Below, piece by piece: positions 16,514 to 25,499 of a stretch of DNA of 64,000 nucleotides. A model generated the notes under the pieces. The model was not told where the DNA came from, made no database searches, and saw nothing but the letters and a program-made list of their open reading frames with translations. Position numbers and translations under genes: made by a program. This stretch comes from Thermoleophilia bacterium (GTDB lineage: Bacteria > Actinomycetota > Thermoleophilia > Gaiellales > JAICJC01). The stretch spans positions 1 to 64,000 of the forward strand of contig JAICYJ010000006.1 in assembly GCA_025934255.1 (NCBI GenBank), in the 5' to 3' direction. The first letter of the stretch is position 1, and the number at the start of each line of letters is the position of its first letter.

Positions 16514-16683
16514 GAACGCGAGGTTCTATCACGGTTCCCAGGCCCCGCGCCGCCCATCGGCACTCTCCGTAACGCCCGCGCACGCAATTCGCCACATACC
16601 TCGCCATCCGCCTCACCGCGCCCCGCGGCCTGGGCGGAAACCGCCAGAACGGGCCAAACTCGACGACCGCCGGCGGCCGGTCA

Positions 16684-16696
16684 GGTGTCAAACACC
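16684..16696 (-). repeat. Short interspersed repeat GGTGTTTGACACC, copy 2
   Basis: Exact match, inverted relative to the copy at 214-226. The flanks differ, so only the 13-base core, plus a C/G on either side, is shared. Confidence 0.45.
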
Positions 16697-16792
16697 GCCT
16701 CCTCGGCCGTGACCTTCCGCCACAGTTCCGGCACACTCGCGGCGATTCTCGTATCAGCCAATTCGCCTGGCTGAGCGCAATGGCCAATTGTT

Positions 16793-16805
16793 GGAGTCAA
16801 ACACC
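16793..16805 (-). repeat. Short interspersed repeat, copy 3 (one mismatch)
   Basis: Reads GGTGTTTGACTCC on the minus strand, one base different from the other two copies, 97 bases from copy 2 and in the same orientation. Confidence 0.4.
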
Positions 16806-16861
16806 GCACCCGCCTGCGTGAGCGGTTCGCGCGCACCCTGTGGCCGATCGTTACCGGCCGG

Positions 16862-18190
16862 TCACAGCTCGGGAAACTCCCACGGGTGCGCCTGTTCGAA
16901 GGCGGCGGCGGCGCGCAGCACCAGCGCGTCCTCGCCCAGCCGGCCGATGATCTGCAGGCCCACCGGCAGCCCGTCCACCATGCCGCATGGGACGGTCGCG
17001 GCGGGCTGTCCGGTGACGTTGAACGGGTAGGTGAACGCCGTCCAGGACAGGTACTCGGTCGCGTGCCCGGCCACGCTGCCCGGCTGGTCGAGGCCGGCCG
17101 CGAACGCCGTCACCGGCAGCGTCGGCGTCAGCATCAGGTCACACCGCTCCGTCATGAAGGCATCCCAGGCCGCCGCGTAGCGCCGCTTCGCCCCCTGCGC
17201 GGTGACCAGATCGGTGGCCGCCATCTCCAACCCCCGCTCGATCACGGGCACCCGCCCCTGGTCGAGCCGCTCGCGCACCTCGTCGAACCGCCCCGCGTAC
17301 GGCGCCGCCTGGTTCGCACACCAGATCGCGTCCACGATCGGCCACGGATCATCCAGCTGCGGGTGCCCCTCCTCGACCGTCGCGCCCAGCGCTGCGAAGC
17401 TGCGCGCCGCCGCCTCGCACACGGCCACGACCTCCGGCTCGGCCGCGGCGAAGCCGAGGTCGCCGCTCCAGAGCATCCGCAGCCCTGCCACCCCGCTCCC
17501 GAGCCGTGCCCGCGTGTCCGTCCCCGAGCTGACGTCCATCAACCAGGCGGCATCGGCCACGCCCCATGTGATCGGCCCCTGCACCGACAGCCCCGAGTTG
17601 ACCGGATCGGTCGGCACCAGACCCCAGGTCGGCTTCAGCCCGAACACGCCGCACATCGACGCGGGCATGCGGATCGACCCGGCGCCGTCACCGCCCTGGT
17701 GCAGGACGTCCGGCATCAGCGCCGCCGCGGCTGCCGCGCCGCCGCTCGATCCGCCGGCCGAGGCGCCAGCCCGCCACGGGTTCTCGGTGGAGCCGTGCAC
17801 CCGGCTCGTCGTCTCGCCCTTCCACCCGGCCTCGGGCGTCGCTGTCTTGCCCAGGATCACGGCCCCGGCCGCCCGCACCACCGCCACGAACGGCGCGTCT
17901 GTCTCCGCCACGTGCCGCTCGGTCAGCAGCGATCCGCCGGTCGTGCGCACCCCGGTCACGTCCAGCAGGTCCTTGATCGTGATGGGAACGCCCGCCAGCG
18001 GCCCCGCCGTCCCGTCCGCGTAGGCCCGCTCGGCTGCTGCCGCCCGCTCCAGCGCCAGCTCGCCCGTCACCGTCACGAACGCGTTCACCCGCGCCTGCAC
18101 TCGCTCGATCCGATCCAGCGCCTCACGCGCCACCTCCAACGGCGAGCGCTCGCGCCGGCGATAGCTCTCGATCAGCTCCGCCACGCTCAC
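16862..18190 (-). CDS. Amidase-signature hydrolase
   Basis: A 442-residue amidase of the AS family (Ser-cisSer-Lys triad). Lys73 lies in GVPITIKDLL, the cis-serine in ASAGGSSGGA around residue 148, and the nucleophile Ser172 in GDGAGSIRMPA. It hydrolyses carboxylic amides; AS enzymes act on substrates from small amides to peptide amides and Gln-tRNA, and there is no GatB/GatC neighbour here, so a catabolic role is likely. The GTG start overlaps the dipeptidase stop (GTGA), and it is the last gene of the long minus-strand uptake operon. Confidence 0.93.
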   Translation of the reverse strand: MSVAELIESYRRRERSPLEVAREALDRIERVQARVNAFVTVTGELALERAAAAERAYADGTAGPLAGVPITIKDLLDVTGVRTTGGSLLTERHVAETDAPFVAVVRAAGAVILGKTATPEAGWKGETTSRVHGSTENPWRAGASAGGSSGGAAAAAALMPDVLHQGGDGAGSIRMPASMCGVFGLKPTWGLVPTDPVNSGLSVQGPITWGVADAAWLMDVSSGTDTRARLGSGVAGLRMLWSGDLGFAAAEPEVVAVCEAAARSFAALGATVEEGHPQLDDPWPIVDAIWCANQAAPYAGRFDEVRERLDQGRVPVIERGLEMAATDLVTAQGAKRRYAAAWDAFMTERCDLMLTPTLPVTAFAAGLDQPGSVAGHATEYLSWTAFTYPFNVTGQPAATVPCGMVDGLPVGLQIIGRLGEDALVLRAAAAFEQAHPWEFPEL

Positions 18191-19161
18191 GCCAGCACGC
18201 CCTCCAGGAACCGGATGGCGTTGCCCCAGGCCAGCGCCCCGTCGTCCGGCTGTCCGGTCGCCGACAGCACGTCGGCGTAGAACGTCTCCCGCGCCGGCTC
18301 CGCCTGGCGCGCAAGCATCGTGTCCACATCGGTCGGCTGCTCCGGCAGCAGCGGCGGGTCGATCCCGTCGCCGAAGAAGCCGCAGAAGTCAGCCCCGAAC
18401 GCCACCGCCTCGGCGCCGGCCACGGCGGCGATGTGGTGGTGATGCTCGGCCAGGCGCTGGGCCGGATCGCCCGGCCCCACGAACGCCGGAATGGCGCACA
18501 GGCCAACCACCCCTCCCCGCTCGCCGACCCCGGCCAGCACGTCGTCGGCAAGGTTGCGCGGGCTCGCGAACACCGCTGCCGCGTTGGCGTGCGACGCCAG
18601 CACCGGTCCTGCGTAGCGCTCGAGCGCCAGCCCGCAGCCGCGCGGGCTCAGGTGCGACAGGTCGAGCGCCATCCCAAGCTGGCCCATCTCGTCCAGCAAC
18701 TCGAACCCGAGCCCGGTGATGCCGGCCCCCGTCTGCTCGGCCAGCCCGTCGGCGAACGCGTTCGCCCGGTTCCAGGTCAGCCCAGCCATCCGCACACCCA
18801 GCCGGTGCAGGGTGCGGATCATGCCCGCGTCTCGCCCCAGCGCCTCCACGCCCTCGAGCGACAGGATGCCTGCGATGGCGCCGTCGGCGATCGCCTCGCG
18901 CAGCTCGAGCGTCCCCTCCACGATGCGCAGCCTGCCGTCCGAGCGGTCGGCCTCGCGCCGGGCCGCGTCCAGCTGCTGGATGGTGACCCGCAGCGCCGAC
19001 TCCGGCAGGTGCCTGTCGTCCACGAAGGCCGGCAGCACCTGCACCCGCACGCCGGCCGCCTCCAGCATCGGCAGGTGCCGTTGCGCGAACGCGTCGTCGT
19101 CTCCCAGCTCGCGCCGCTCGAGCACGTCCAGCAGCGCGTCGAGGTGCAGATCGGCGATCAC
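18187..19161 (-). CDS. M19 membrane-dipeptidase family hydrolase
   Basis: A 324-residue M19 (renal dipeptidase) TIM-barrel zinc enzyme that cleaves dipeptides. Visible ligands: HLD at residues 6-8, the bridging glutamate in SLEGVEAL, and the DLSH segment followed by VLASHANA. There is no signal peptide, so it is cytosolic and would act on imported dipeptides. GTG 19161 overlaps the stop of a 57-codon open frame (GTGA), while its own stop overlaps the amidase start. Confidence 0.93.
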   Translation of the reverse strand: MIADLHLDALLDVLERRELGDDDAFAQRHLPMLEAAGVRVQVLPAFVDDRHLPESALRVTIQQLDAARREADRSDGRLRIVEGTLELREAIADGAIAGILSLEGVEALGRDAGMIRTLHRLGVRMAGLTWNRANAFADGLAEQTGAGITGLGFELLDEMGQLGMALDLSHLSPRGCGLALERYAGPVLASHANAAAVFASPRNLADDVLAGVGERGGVVGLCAIPAFVGPGDPAQRLAEHHHHIAAVAGAEAVAFGADFCGFFGDGIDPPLLPEQPTDVDTMLARQAEPARETFYADVLSATGQPDDGALAWGNAIRFLEGVLA

Positions 19162-19331
19162 GTGTCCGGGCGGTTAGATGGTTGATTCCACGGGATGCGT
19201 AGATGCTGGGCGCAGGATGGGGCGCGCTGGACGGCGCAGGGCAGGCTGGGCATGTCCTGGCCAAGGACGATCGTGGCGTCCAGCGTGTCCCGGACCAGAT
19301 CCAGCGCCGCGTAGCTCGTGGAATCAACCAT
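19158..19331 (-). CDS. Possible 57-residue micro-ORF in the dpp operon
   Basis: An open frame that starts with ATG directly after the TAG of the dpp ATPase gene (TAGATG) and whose TGA overlaps the dipeptidase GTG (GTGA), exactly the junction style used by the surrounding operon. The first half (MVDSTSYAALDLVRDTLDAT) looks like an ordinary helix; the second half, rich in Pro, Cys, Gln and Arg, does not look like a folded protein. An 18-bp inverted repeat covers both ends. It may be a real small protein, the stump of a deleted gene, or noise. I do not recognise it. Confidence 0.35.
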   Translation of the reverse strand: MVDSTSYAALDLVRDTLDATIVLGQDMPSLPCAVQRAPSCAQHLRIPWNQPSNRPDT

Positions 19332-19334
19332 CTA
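19175..19334. repeat. 18-bp perfect inverted repeat flanking 124 bp
   Basis: TAGATGGTTGATTCCACG at 19175-19192 recurs as its exact reverse complement at 19317-19334. The right copy contains the stop codon of the dpp ATPase gene and the start of the micro-ORF; the left copy lies just ahead of the dipeptidase start. Size and structure are MITE-like, but I see no target-site duplication. Confidence 0.85.
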
Positions 19335-20831
19335 GACCTGGAACACGGACGAGGAGGCGACCTTGTCGTGCAGTGCCTGATGCCGGTCGTCCCAGAGCGG
19401 GAACAGCAGGTCGATGATCAGAACGACGACCAGCAGGGTGAACACCGCGAATGCCAGCCAGCGCAGGAACGACCGCGGATAGCCGATCGGCCCGCTGCCG
19501 TGCACATCGCGCACCGCGATCCCAAGCGCGCGCTTGCCGAGCGTCTGCCCGGTGCTGCCGTGAGCGATCGTGAAGTAGAGCGCCGAGAACAGCACCACGC
19601 CGATGCCCACCCGCAGCGAGGAGCCAAGGCTCCCCGGCACCAGCGCCAGAATGCCGCCCAGCGCGACTCCCCCCGCCAGCACCACGGCGGCGTCGATCAC
19701 GAGCGCCCACACCCGGCGCCACCAGCCGCTCAGCGCAAGCGCCGCCGGCCTCAGCGCGGCGGCGGCGAGCTGCCCGGCGCTGCGCCCGTCCGGCCCCACC
19801 TCGTCGGCCGACGGCCCGGGCGCCGTCACGATGCAGGCCGCCCGGTGCTCGGGCACGTTCGCGCCGTTCGGCCGCTGCAGGCTCGGGTCGATCGTGCGGC
19901 ACGCCTGCTCGGCCACCGGGCAGCGCGGGTGGAACCGGCAGCCTGATGGCACGTGCACCGGGTTCGGCGTCTCCCCCGTCAGGATCTGCGGCACCGTCTG
20001 CTCGTTCGGGTCGCGCTTCGGCACCACCGAGATCAGCGCGCGCGTGTAGGGATGCTGCGGATTGCGCACGACCTCCTGGGCCGGCCCCTCCTCCACGATC
20101 CGGCCCAGGTACATGACCGCGATCCGGTCCGCGAAGTGGGCGGCCGTCGACAGGTCGTGCGTGATCATGAGGATGCCCATGCCCTCCCTGCGCAGCCCGT
20201 CCAGCAGCGACAGGATGCCGGCTCGCACCGACACGTCCAGCATCGAGACCGGCTCGTCGGCGACCAGCAGCTTCGGGTCGAGCACCAGGCTGGCGGCGAT
20301 CGCGACGCGCTGCCGCTGGCCGCCCGACAGCTCGTGCGGGAAGCGGTCGATGAACAGGTCGGGCGGCGTCAGCCCGGCACGCTTCAGCGCCTCCAGCACC
20401 TTCTGCTCCCGCTGCTTCGACGAGCCGCCCAACTTGTGCACGAGCAGCGGCTCCTCGATCGTGTCGCGCACCCGGAAACGGGGGTCGAGCGACTCGTAGG
20501 GATCCTGGTAGATCATCTGGATCTCCCGCCGCAGCGGCCGCATGCCGCCCGCCGACATGCCGGTGATGTCGCGCCCGTCAAACCGGATCGACCCGCCCTG
20601 GTTGTCGACCATCCTGATCACCGTCTGCGCCGTGCTGGTCTTGCCGCAGCCGGACTCGCCCACCAGCGCCACCATCTCGCCGGGGCCGACCGAGAAGCTG
20701 ACTCCCTCCACCGCATGCACCTGCAGCCGCGGCCGCCGCCGGAGCGTGCCCACGACCCCGCGCGACACCGGGTAGCGCGTGACCAGGTCGTCGACCTCAA
20801 GCAGCGGCCCGGGCTCGGCGGTGGTGCTCAT
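19332..20831 (-). CDS. Peptide ABC transporter ATPase fused to RDD membrane domain
   Basis: A 499-residue chain. Residues about 1-345 are a complete DppF/OppF-type ATPase: Walker A GESGCGKTS, signature LSGGQRQRVAIA, Walker B LLVADEPVSMLD, H-loop ITHDLS, and the C-terminal oligopeptide motif with four cysteines in GCRFHPRCPVAEQAC. Residues about 365-499 are an RDD-family domain with hydrophobic segments (WALVIDAAVVLAGGVALGG, SLRVGIGVVLFSALYFTIA, LAFAVFTLLVVVLIIDLLF) and the motif GQTLGKRALGI. ATPases of this family normally have no membrane part. ATGA overlap with the upstream ATPase gene. Confidence 0.93.
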   Translation of the reverse strand: MSTTAEPGPLLEVDDLVTRYPVSRGVVGTLRRRPRLQVHAVEGVSFSVGPGEMVALVGESGCGKTSTAQTVIRMVDNQGGSIRFDGRDITGMSAGGMRPLRREIQMIYQDPYESLDPRFRVRDTIEEPLLVHKLGGSSKQREQKVLEALKRAGLTPPDLFIDRFPHELSGGQRQRVAIAASLVLDPKLLVADEPVSMLDVSVRAGILSLLDGLRREGMGILMITHDLSTAAHFADRIAVMYLGRIVEEGPAQEVVRNPQHPYTRALISVVPKRDPNEQTVPQILTGETPNPVHVPSGCRFHPRCPVAEQACRTIDPSLQRPNGANVPEHRAACIVTAPGPSADEVGPDGRSAGQLAAAALRPAALALSGWWRRVWALVIDAAVVLAGGVALGGILALVPGSLGSSLRVGIGVVLFSALYFTIAHGSTGQTLGKRALGIAVRDVHGSGPIGYPRSFLRWLAFAVFTLLVVVLIIDLLFPLWDDRHQALHDKVASSSVFQV

Positions 20832-21811
20832 GCCGGCTCCTTTGCGACCACGTGGTCATTGAGATGGCAGACCGCCTCGTGGCCGGGCGACGTCTCCATG
20901 CGGCGCGGTGCGACCGTCGCGCACGGCGCAAACGCCGAGTCGCAGCGGGGAGCGAACGGGCAGCCCACGATCTCGCGGTCGAGCCGCGGCGGCGCCCCCG
21001 GAATCGAGATCACGTCCGCGTCGCCGAGCAGGTCGGGTGTGGCACCGAACAGCATGCGCGTATAGGGGTGCCGGGGGTCGTGGTAGATCGTCGACATCGC
21101 GCCCATCTCGACGATCTCACCGGCGTACATCACGGCCGCCCGATCGCAGACCTGCGCCACCACGGGCAGGTCGTGCGTGACCAGGATCATCGAGAGACCG
21201 AGGTCGCGCGTCAACCGCACGAGCAGCTCCAGGATCTGCGCCTGCACCATCACGTCCAGCGCCGTCGTCGGCTCGTCGGCCAGCAGCACCCTGGGCTCAC
21301 AGGCCAGCGCCAGCGCGATCGCCGCCCGCTGCCGCATGCCGCCCGAGAACTCGTGCGGGTAGTTGTTGACGCGGTCGCCCGAGATGCCGACCAGCTCCAG
21401 CAGCTCCCTCGTCTGCCCCCGCGCGGCCTTGCCGGTGGCGGTGCCGTGCAGCTCCATCGGCTCCACGATCTGGCTGCCGATCGTCTTGACCGGGTTGAAG
21501 GCGTTCATCGCGCCCTGGAACACCATCGCGATGTCCTTCCAGCGGTGCGGGCTGACGGTGTCCTCGCCGCGGGCCATGATGTTCTCGCCGTCCAGCGAGA
21601 CGCTGCCGGCGACCGAGGCGCTGGACGGCAGCAGCCCCATCATCGCCAGGATGGTGGTGGTCTTGCCGCATCCCGACTCGCCCACCAGCCCCATCCGCTC
21701 GCCCGGCCGCAGGTCGAAGCTGACGCCCTGGACGGCGTGCAGCTCGCTGCCGCCTGAGAGGTCGAACCAGACGTGCAGGTCCTCGACCGAGAGGATCGGC
21801 TCGCGACTCAC
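20828..21811 (-). CDS. Peptide ABC transporter ATPase, DppD type
   Basis: A 327-residue ATPase with Walker A GESGCGKTT, Q-loop VFQGAMNAFNPV, signature FSGGMRQRAAIA, Walker B VLLADEPTTALD and the C-terminal cysteine motif GCPFAPRCDSAFAPC, which in this subfamily can bind an iron-sulfur cluster. It pairs with the RDD-fused ATPase to energise the two permeases. GTG 21811 overlaps the permease stop (GTGA), and the stop overlaps the next ATG. Confidence 0.93.
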   Translation of the reverse strand: MSREPILSVEDLHVWFDLSGGSELHAVQGVSFDLRPGERMGLVGESGCGKTTTILAMMGLLPSSASVAGSVSLDGENIMARGEDTVSPHRWKDIAMVFQGAMNAFNPVKTIGSQIVEPMELHGTATGKAARGQTRELLELVGISGDRVNNYPHEFSGGMRQRAAIALALACEPRVLLADEPTTALDVMVQAQILELLVRLTRDLGLSMILVTHDLPVVAQVCDRAAVMYAGEIVEMGAMSTIYHDPRHPYTRMLFGATPDLLGDADVISIPGAPPRLDREIVGCPFAPRCDSAFAPCATVAPRRMETSPGHEAVCHLNDHVVAKEPA

Positions 21812-22782
21812 TCCGAGTCGAGCTTTCCACCCAGCGGCCGCAGCCGGAACCGCCGCACCGAGAGGTGGCCGACCTTGAGACGCGGATTGAGCGCGTCCTC
21901 CATCGACTGGCCGACCATGGTGCAGGCCAGGATCACGATCGTCACGCACACGCCGGGCGGCACGATCGCCCACCAGGCGTTGTTCAGCACGGCGTTGCCG
22001 AGGAACGCGTTCTCGATCAGCCGGCCCCAGGAGATGGCGCTGGGATCGCCCAGGCCGAGGAAGGTGATGTAGGTCTCGGCGAACACCGCCAGCGCCACCA
22101 TCAGCACCGTGTTGGCGATCAGCAGCGGCGCCACCTGCGGCAGCACGTGCTTGAACACCAGCCGGTTGTTGGTGGCGCCCAGCGATCGAGCCCGCTTCAC
22201 GTACACCCGCTCGCGCACGCTCTTCACCTGCGCACGGATCAGCCGGGCGGTGCTCGTCCAGTAGATGATGCCGATGATGATGATGATGTTCCTGAGGCTG
22301 CGCCCGAATATCGCGGCCATCACGATCATCAGCGGGATGTCGGGGATGACCAGGAAGATGTCCGTGATCCGCATCAGCACCACGTCGATGATGCCGCCGA
22401 CGAACCCGGAGATCACGCCCACCGCGCCGCCGATCAGCATCGCCACGAGCGCCGCGGCGAACCCGACCTCCATCGACACGCGGGTGCCGGCGATCAGCAG
22501 CGAGAGCATGTCCACGCCGCCGTCGTCGGTGCCCAGCCAGTGGGCGGAGCTGGGCGGCGCGTAGACCGGGCCGGTCTTGTCGTGGATCGAGTACGGCTCC
22601 AGGTAGGAGCCGAAGATCGCGATGAACACGAAGAAGAACAGCACACCGAGGCCCACCAGCGCCGCCGGCTGAGTGAGGATCGCGGAGCGGATGAAGCCCG
22701 GCGTGCGGCGCTCGCCGAGGCCCTCGGCGGACAGCTCCTCGAGCTGTTCCGGCGCAGCGGGAAGCGGATGGTCGATCGTCAT
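21808..22782 (-). CDS. Peptide ABC transporter permease, DppC type
   Basis: A 324-residue inner-membrane permease with the N-terminal OppC motif (LGTDDGGVDMLSLLIAGTR), six hydrophobic segments and the EAA cytoplasmic loop (KRARSLGATNNRLVFKHVLP) that contacts the ATPases. It is coupled by overlaps to the DppB gene upstream and the DppD gene downstream. Confidence 0.93.
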   Translation of the reverse strand: MTIDHPLPAAPEQLEELSAEGLGERRTPGFIRSAILTQPAALVGLGVLFFFVFIAIFGSYLEPYSIHDKTGPVYAPPSSAHWLGTDDGGVDMLSLLIAGTRVSMEVGFAAALVAMLIGGAVGVISGFVGGIIDVVLMRITDIFLVIPDIPLMIVMAAIFGRSLRNIIIIIGIIYWTSTARLIRAQVKSVRERVYVKRARSLGATNNRLVFKHVLPQVAPLLIANTVLMVALAVFAETYITFLGLGDPSAISWGRLIENAFLGNAVLNNAWWAIVPPGVCVTIVILACTMVGQSMEDALNPRLKVGHLSVRRFRLRPLGGKLDSE

Positions 22783-23756
22783 GTCGTCACCCGTGGATCG
22801 AGCTTGAAGTACAGCAGGTCAGCCAGGAAGTTGAACAGGATCACCGAGATCGTCAGCAACAGGAACGCCCCTTGCAGGAAGGTGTAGTCGCGTTTGTCGA
22901 TCGCATCGACGATTGCCAGGCCGATGCCCGGGTAATCGAACACGTACTCGACGGTGATCGCGCCACCGACGATGAACCCGAGCGACAGCGCGATCAGCGT
23001 GACGATCGGCAGCATCGCGTTTCGCAGGCCGTGCTTGCGGACGATCGCGAAGTTGCTGAGTCCCTTGGCCCGCGCCGTCAGCACGTAGTCCTCGCCCAGC
23101 GTCTCCAGCATCGCCGAGCGCACGATCAGGGTGTACTCGCCGTAGAGCACCAGTCCCAGCGTCAAGGCCGGCAGGATCATGTGCTCGAGCCGGTCCTTCC
23201 AGTAGTCGTACGTGGAGGGGTTGCCCAGGATGCCGAGGTCAGGGCTCTGGATGCCGCCATGCGGCAACCCTATCCGGTCGGCCACGAAGTAGACGATCAT
23301 CAGCCCCAGCCATTGGGTCGGCATCGAGTAGAAGGCCAGGCTCGTCCACAGCGATCCCTTGTCCACCCACGTGCCTCGTCGCCAGGCGGCGACCACCCCC
23401 GTCAGTAGGCCGAATATGATCGAGAAGACGGTGCCCAGCGTCAGCATCAACAGCGTATTCTTGAGCGGGTCCCAGAGCAGGCCGCGCACCGGCTCATGGG
23501 AAACGTCCGAGAGGCCCAGGTTCCCGTGGGCCAGCTGCTTGAGGTAGATCTTGTACTGCTCCCACTTCGACTTGTCCAGGCCCAGATCGTGGCGCAGGGC
23601 GGCCTTGAACTGGATCGTGCAGTGCTGGCAGCGCAGCCCCGACACGGCATCGCCGGGCAGGGCGCGGAACAGCAGGAAGTTGATCGTGACGGCCACGAAC
23701 ACGGTGAGCAGCGCGAACAGGGTTCGCTTCACCACATAGTCGGCTCGTCCTTCCAC
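22779..23756 (-). CDS. Peptide ABC transporter permease, DppB type
   Basis: A 325-residue permease. The first transmembrane segment (TLFALLTVFVAVTINFLLF) is followed by the typical LPGDAV, the large periplasmic loop contains a CQHC pair around residue 46, and the EAA loop is RAKGLSNFAIVRKHGLRNA. GTG 23756 is preceded by GAGGAACGA. It begins 39 bases after the binding-protein stop. Confidence 0.93.
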   Translation of the reverse strand: MEGRADYVVKRTLFALLTVFVAVTINFLLFRALPGDAVSGLRCQHCTIQFKAALRHDLGLDKSKWEQYKIYLKQLAHGNLGLSDVSHEPVRGLLWDPLKNTLLMLTLGTVFSIIFGLLTGVVAAWRRGTWVDKGSLWTSLAFYSMPTQWLGLMIVYFVADRIGLPHGGIQSPDLGILGNPSTYDYWKDRLEHMILPALTLGLVLYGEYTLIVRSAMLETLGEDYVLTARAKGLSNFAIVRKHGLRNAMLPIVTLIALSLGFIVGGAITVEYVFDYPGIGLAIVDAIDKRDYTFLQGAFLLLTISVILFNFLADLLYFKLDPRVTT

Positions 23757-23795
23757 TCGTTCCTCTTTCGTTCCGCGCCCCGCTCGGCGCGCCGT

Positions 23796-25499
23796 CTACT
23801 TCTGGTAGGGCTCTGTCATGTAGCCATAGTTGTAGCCGTTCAGCTCGGGGTGGTACCCGGCCCAGTTCGGCTGTGCCGCCGAGATGGCCTTCTCGTTCAC
23901 GAGGAACGTATAGATCCACTGGTCGGAGAGCAGCTTGTCCATCTTCTGCACGAGCGTCAGGCGCTGGGCACCCGCCAAGGTGCCTGACTGCTTGTACATC
24001 TGATCGTACGATGGGTTGTCATAGCCGGTGTCGCTCCAGGAGCACCATTGGCCCTTTGTCGCGACCGACAGCTGGAAGTCGGGATCCGTGTACGAGAACC
24101 AATCCCATAGGGCAATGTCGAACTTGGCGTATCCGGTCGACTTGGCCGCGTCGCAGTTGTCGTCGGTCTCGATCGCGTAGGCCTGTGCGGAGTCGCCGCC
24201 GGCCTGCTGGGTCACCTTGATGCCAAGCTTCGACCAGCCGTCCGCGACGATAGAGAACTCGCGGCTGCCGTTGAAGTCGAGGCTGTTCGGCACCATGATC
24301 TGGTACTGCATCGGGTGCGCAGGCTGCGCGTACTTGCCGGTGGTGGCCGGCGCAACGCGAATGCCATTGGCGCCCTTCTTGTAGCCAAGCTGGTCGAGCA
24401 TGGCGTTGGCCTGGTCGCAGTTGAACTGCAGCTTCTGGTCGTCGGGGCTCTGCCAGTTGATGCCGAACGGACCGATCACGCTCTGGTTGGCCAGTGTTGC
24501 CTGCCCGTCGTAGATCACCGAGATGATCTGCTGACGGTCGACGCACATGGACATCGCCTTCTTCACCCGCGGATCGAGCAGCTCGCGGTTCTGTGGCTTG
24601 CGCGGATTCGAGTTCCAGGTGATGTTGGTGAACTCGCCGTACTTGTACGGGGTGACCGCCAGTCCGCCGGACTGCTTGAGCGCGTTCACCGCGGTGTACG
24701 GCACCTGATCGACTGCCGAGATCTGGCCCGACTTGAGGTCGGCGATCATCGAGTCCGAGTTGGTGTAATAGACGAGACCGACCGCCTCTACGTGCGGCTT
24801 GGGACCCCACCAGCCCGGGTTGGGCTTGAACACTGTGGTGCCCTTCTTCTCGTACTTGGTGATCTGGAACGGGCCGCCAGACACCAGCGGCAGCGAGTTC
24901 TCGGGACGGAACGCCTTCAGATCCTTGCCCTGATTGCCAGCGTGCGAGCCCCAGATGTGCTCGGGCAGGATGTACAGCGACGAGATGTTCGACAGCACGA
25001 GATTCGGATCGACCGGCGCGTCGTAGTGGAACACGACCGTTGTCGGGTTGGGCGCATCCACTGTGGTGACGTGGGCGACCGAACTCGCCAGCACGGCGGT
25101 CGCGTCGTTCTGGTACTTGACGATGGTATTGGCCGTCCAGGCTACGTCGGCCGAGGTCAGCGGCTTGCCGTCCGACCACTTGGCGCCGGAGTGCAGCGTA
25201 TAGGTATAGGTCTTGAAGTCGGCGCTGTGCGTCCACTTGGTGGCGTAGCTGCCCTCGTAGCTGGTCAGGTTGGGCGCCAGCTGCACCAGCTCCGGGTACA
25301 CCTCGAGGTAGGCGGTGACGGCCTCGGCCTCGATGTAGTTGAACGGGTTCAGCGTGTCGATGTAGTTGGTCGTTCCGATGGTGAACACGCCACCCTGCTT
25401 GACGCTTCCGCCTCCGGACGAGCCGCTGCTGCCACCGCACCCTGCGGCCAGTAGCACGGCGGCCAGCGCGGCCGCAGCGAGCATCCTTCGTGCACTCAT
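23796..25499 (-). CDS. Family 5 solute-binding lipoprotein for peptides
   Basis: A 567-residue extracytoplasmic binding protein (SBP family 5) that captures peptides or related compounds for the Dpp-like permease. The signal peptide ends in a lipobox LAAGC, so Cys21 should be lipidated, followed by a Ser/Gly linker. Family features: GTTNYIDTLNPFNYIEAEA, TYTLHSGAKWSDGKPLTSADV, and the DPxFQLS stretch near the C-terminus. The ATG overlaps the creatininase stop (ATGA). Confidence 0.94.
   Translation of the reverse strand: MSARRMLAAAALAAVLLAAGCGGSSGSSGGGSVKQGGVFTIGTTNYIDTLNPFNYIEAEAVTAYLEVYPELVQLAPNLTSYEGSYATKWTHSADFKTYTYTLHSGAKWSDGKPLTSADVAWTANTIVKYQNDATAVLASSVAHVTTVDAPNPTTVVFHYDAPVDPNLVLSNISSLYILPEHIWGSHAGNQGKDLKAFRPENSLPLVSGGPFQITKYEKKGTTVFKPNPGWWGPKPHVEAVGLVYYTNSDSMIADLKSGQISAVDQVPYTAVNALKQSGGLAVTPYKYGEFTNITWNSNPRKPQNRELLDPRVKKAMSMCVDRQQIISVIYDGQATLANQSVIGPFGINWQSPDDQKLQFNCDQANAMLDQLGYKKGANGIRVAPATTGKYAQPAHPMQYQIMVPNSLDFNGSREFSIVADGWSKLGIKVTQQAGGDSAQAYAIETDDNCDAAKSTGYAKFDIALWDWFSYTDPDFQLSVATKGQWCSWSDTGYDNPSYDQMYKQSGTLAGAQRLTLVQKMDKLLSDQWIYTFLVNEKAISAAQPNWAGYHPELNGYNYGYMTEPYQK

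Larger units (their letters stand above)
16514..16861. other. Intergenic region with two short repeats
   Basis: About 350 bases with no supported gene. It holds two copies of the GGTGTCAAACACC repeat (entries below) and the promoter region of the P1 peptidase gene, where GATAGAACC stands about nine bases before its ATG. The downstream side is the end of the amidase gene; no clear terminator is seen. Confidence 0.5.
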
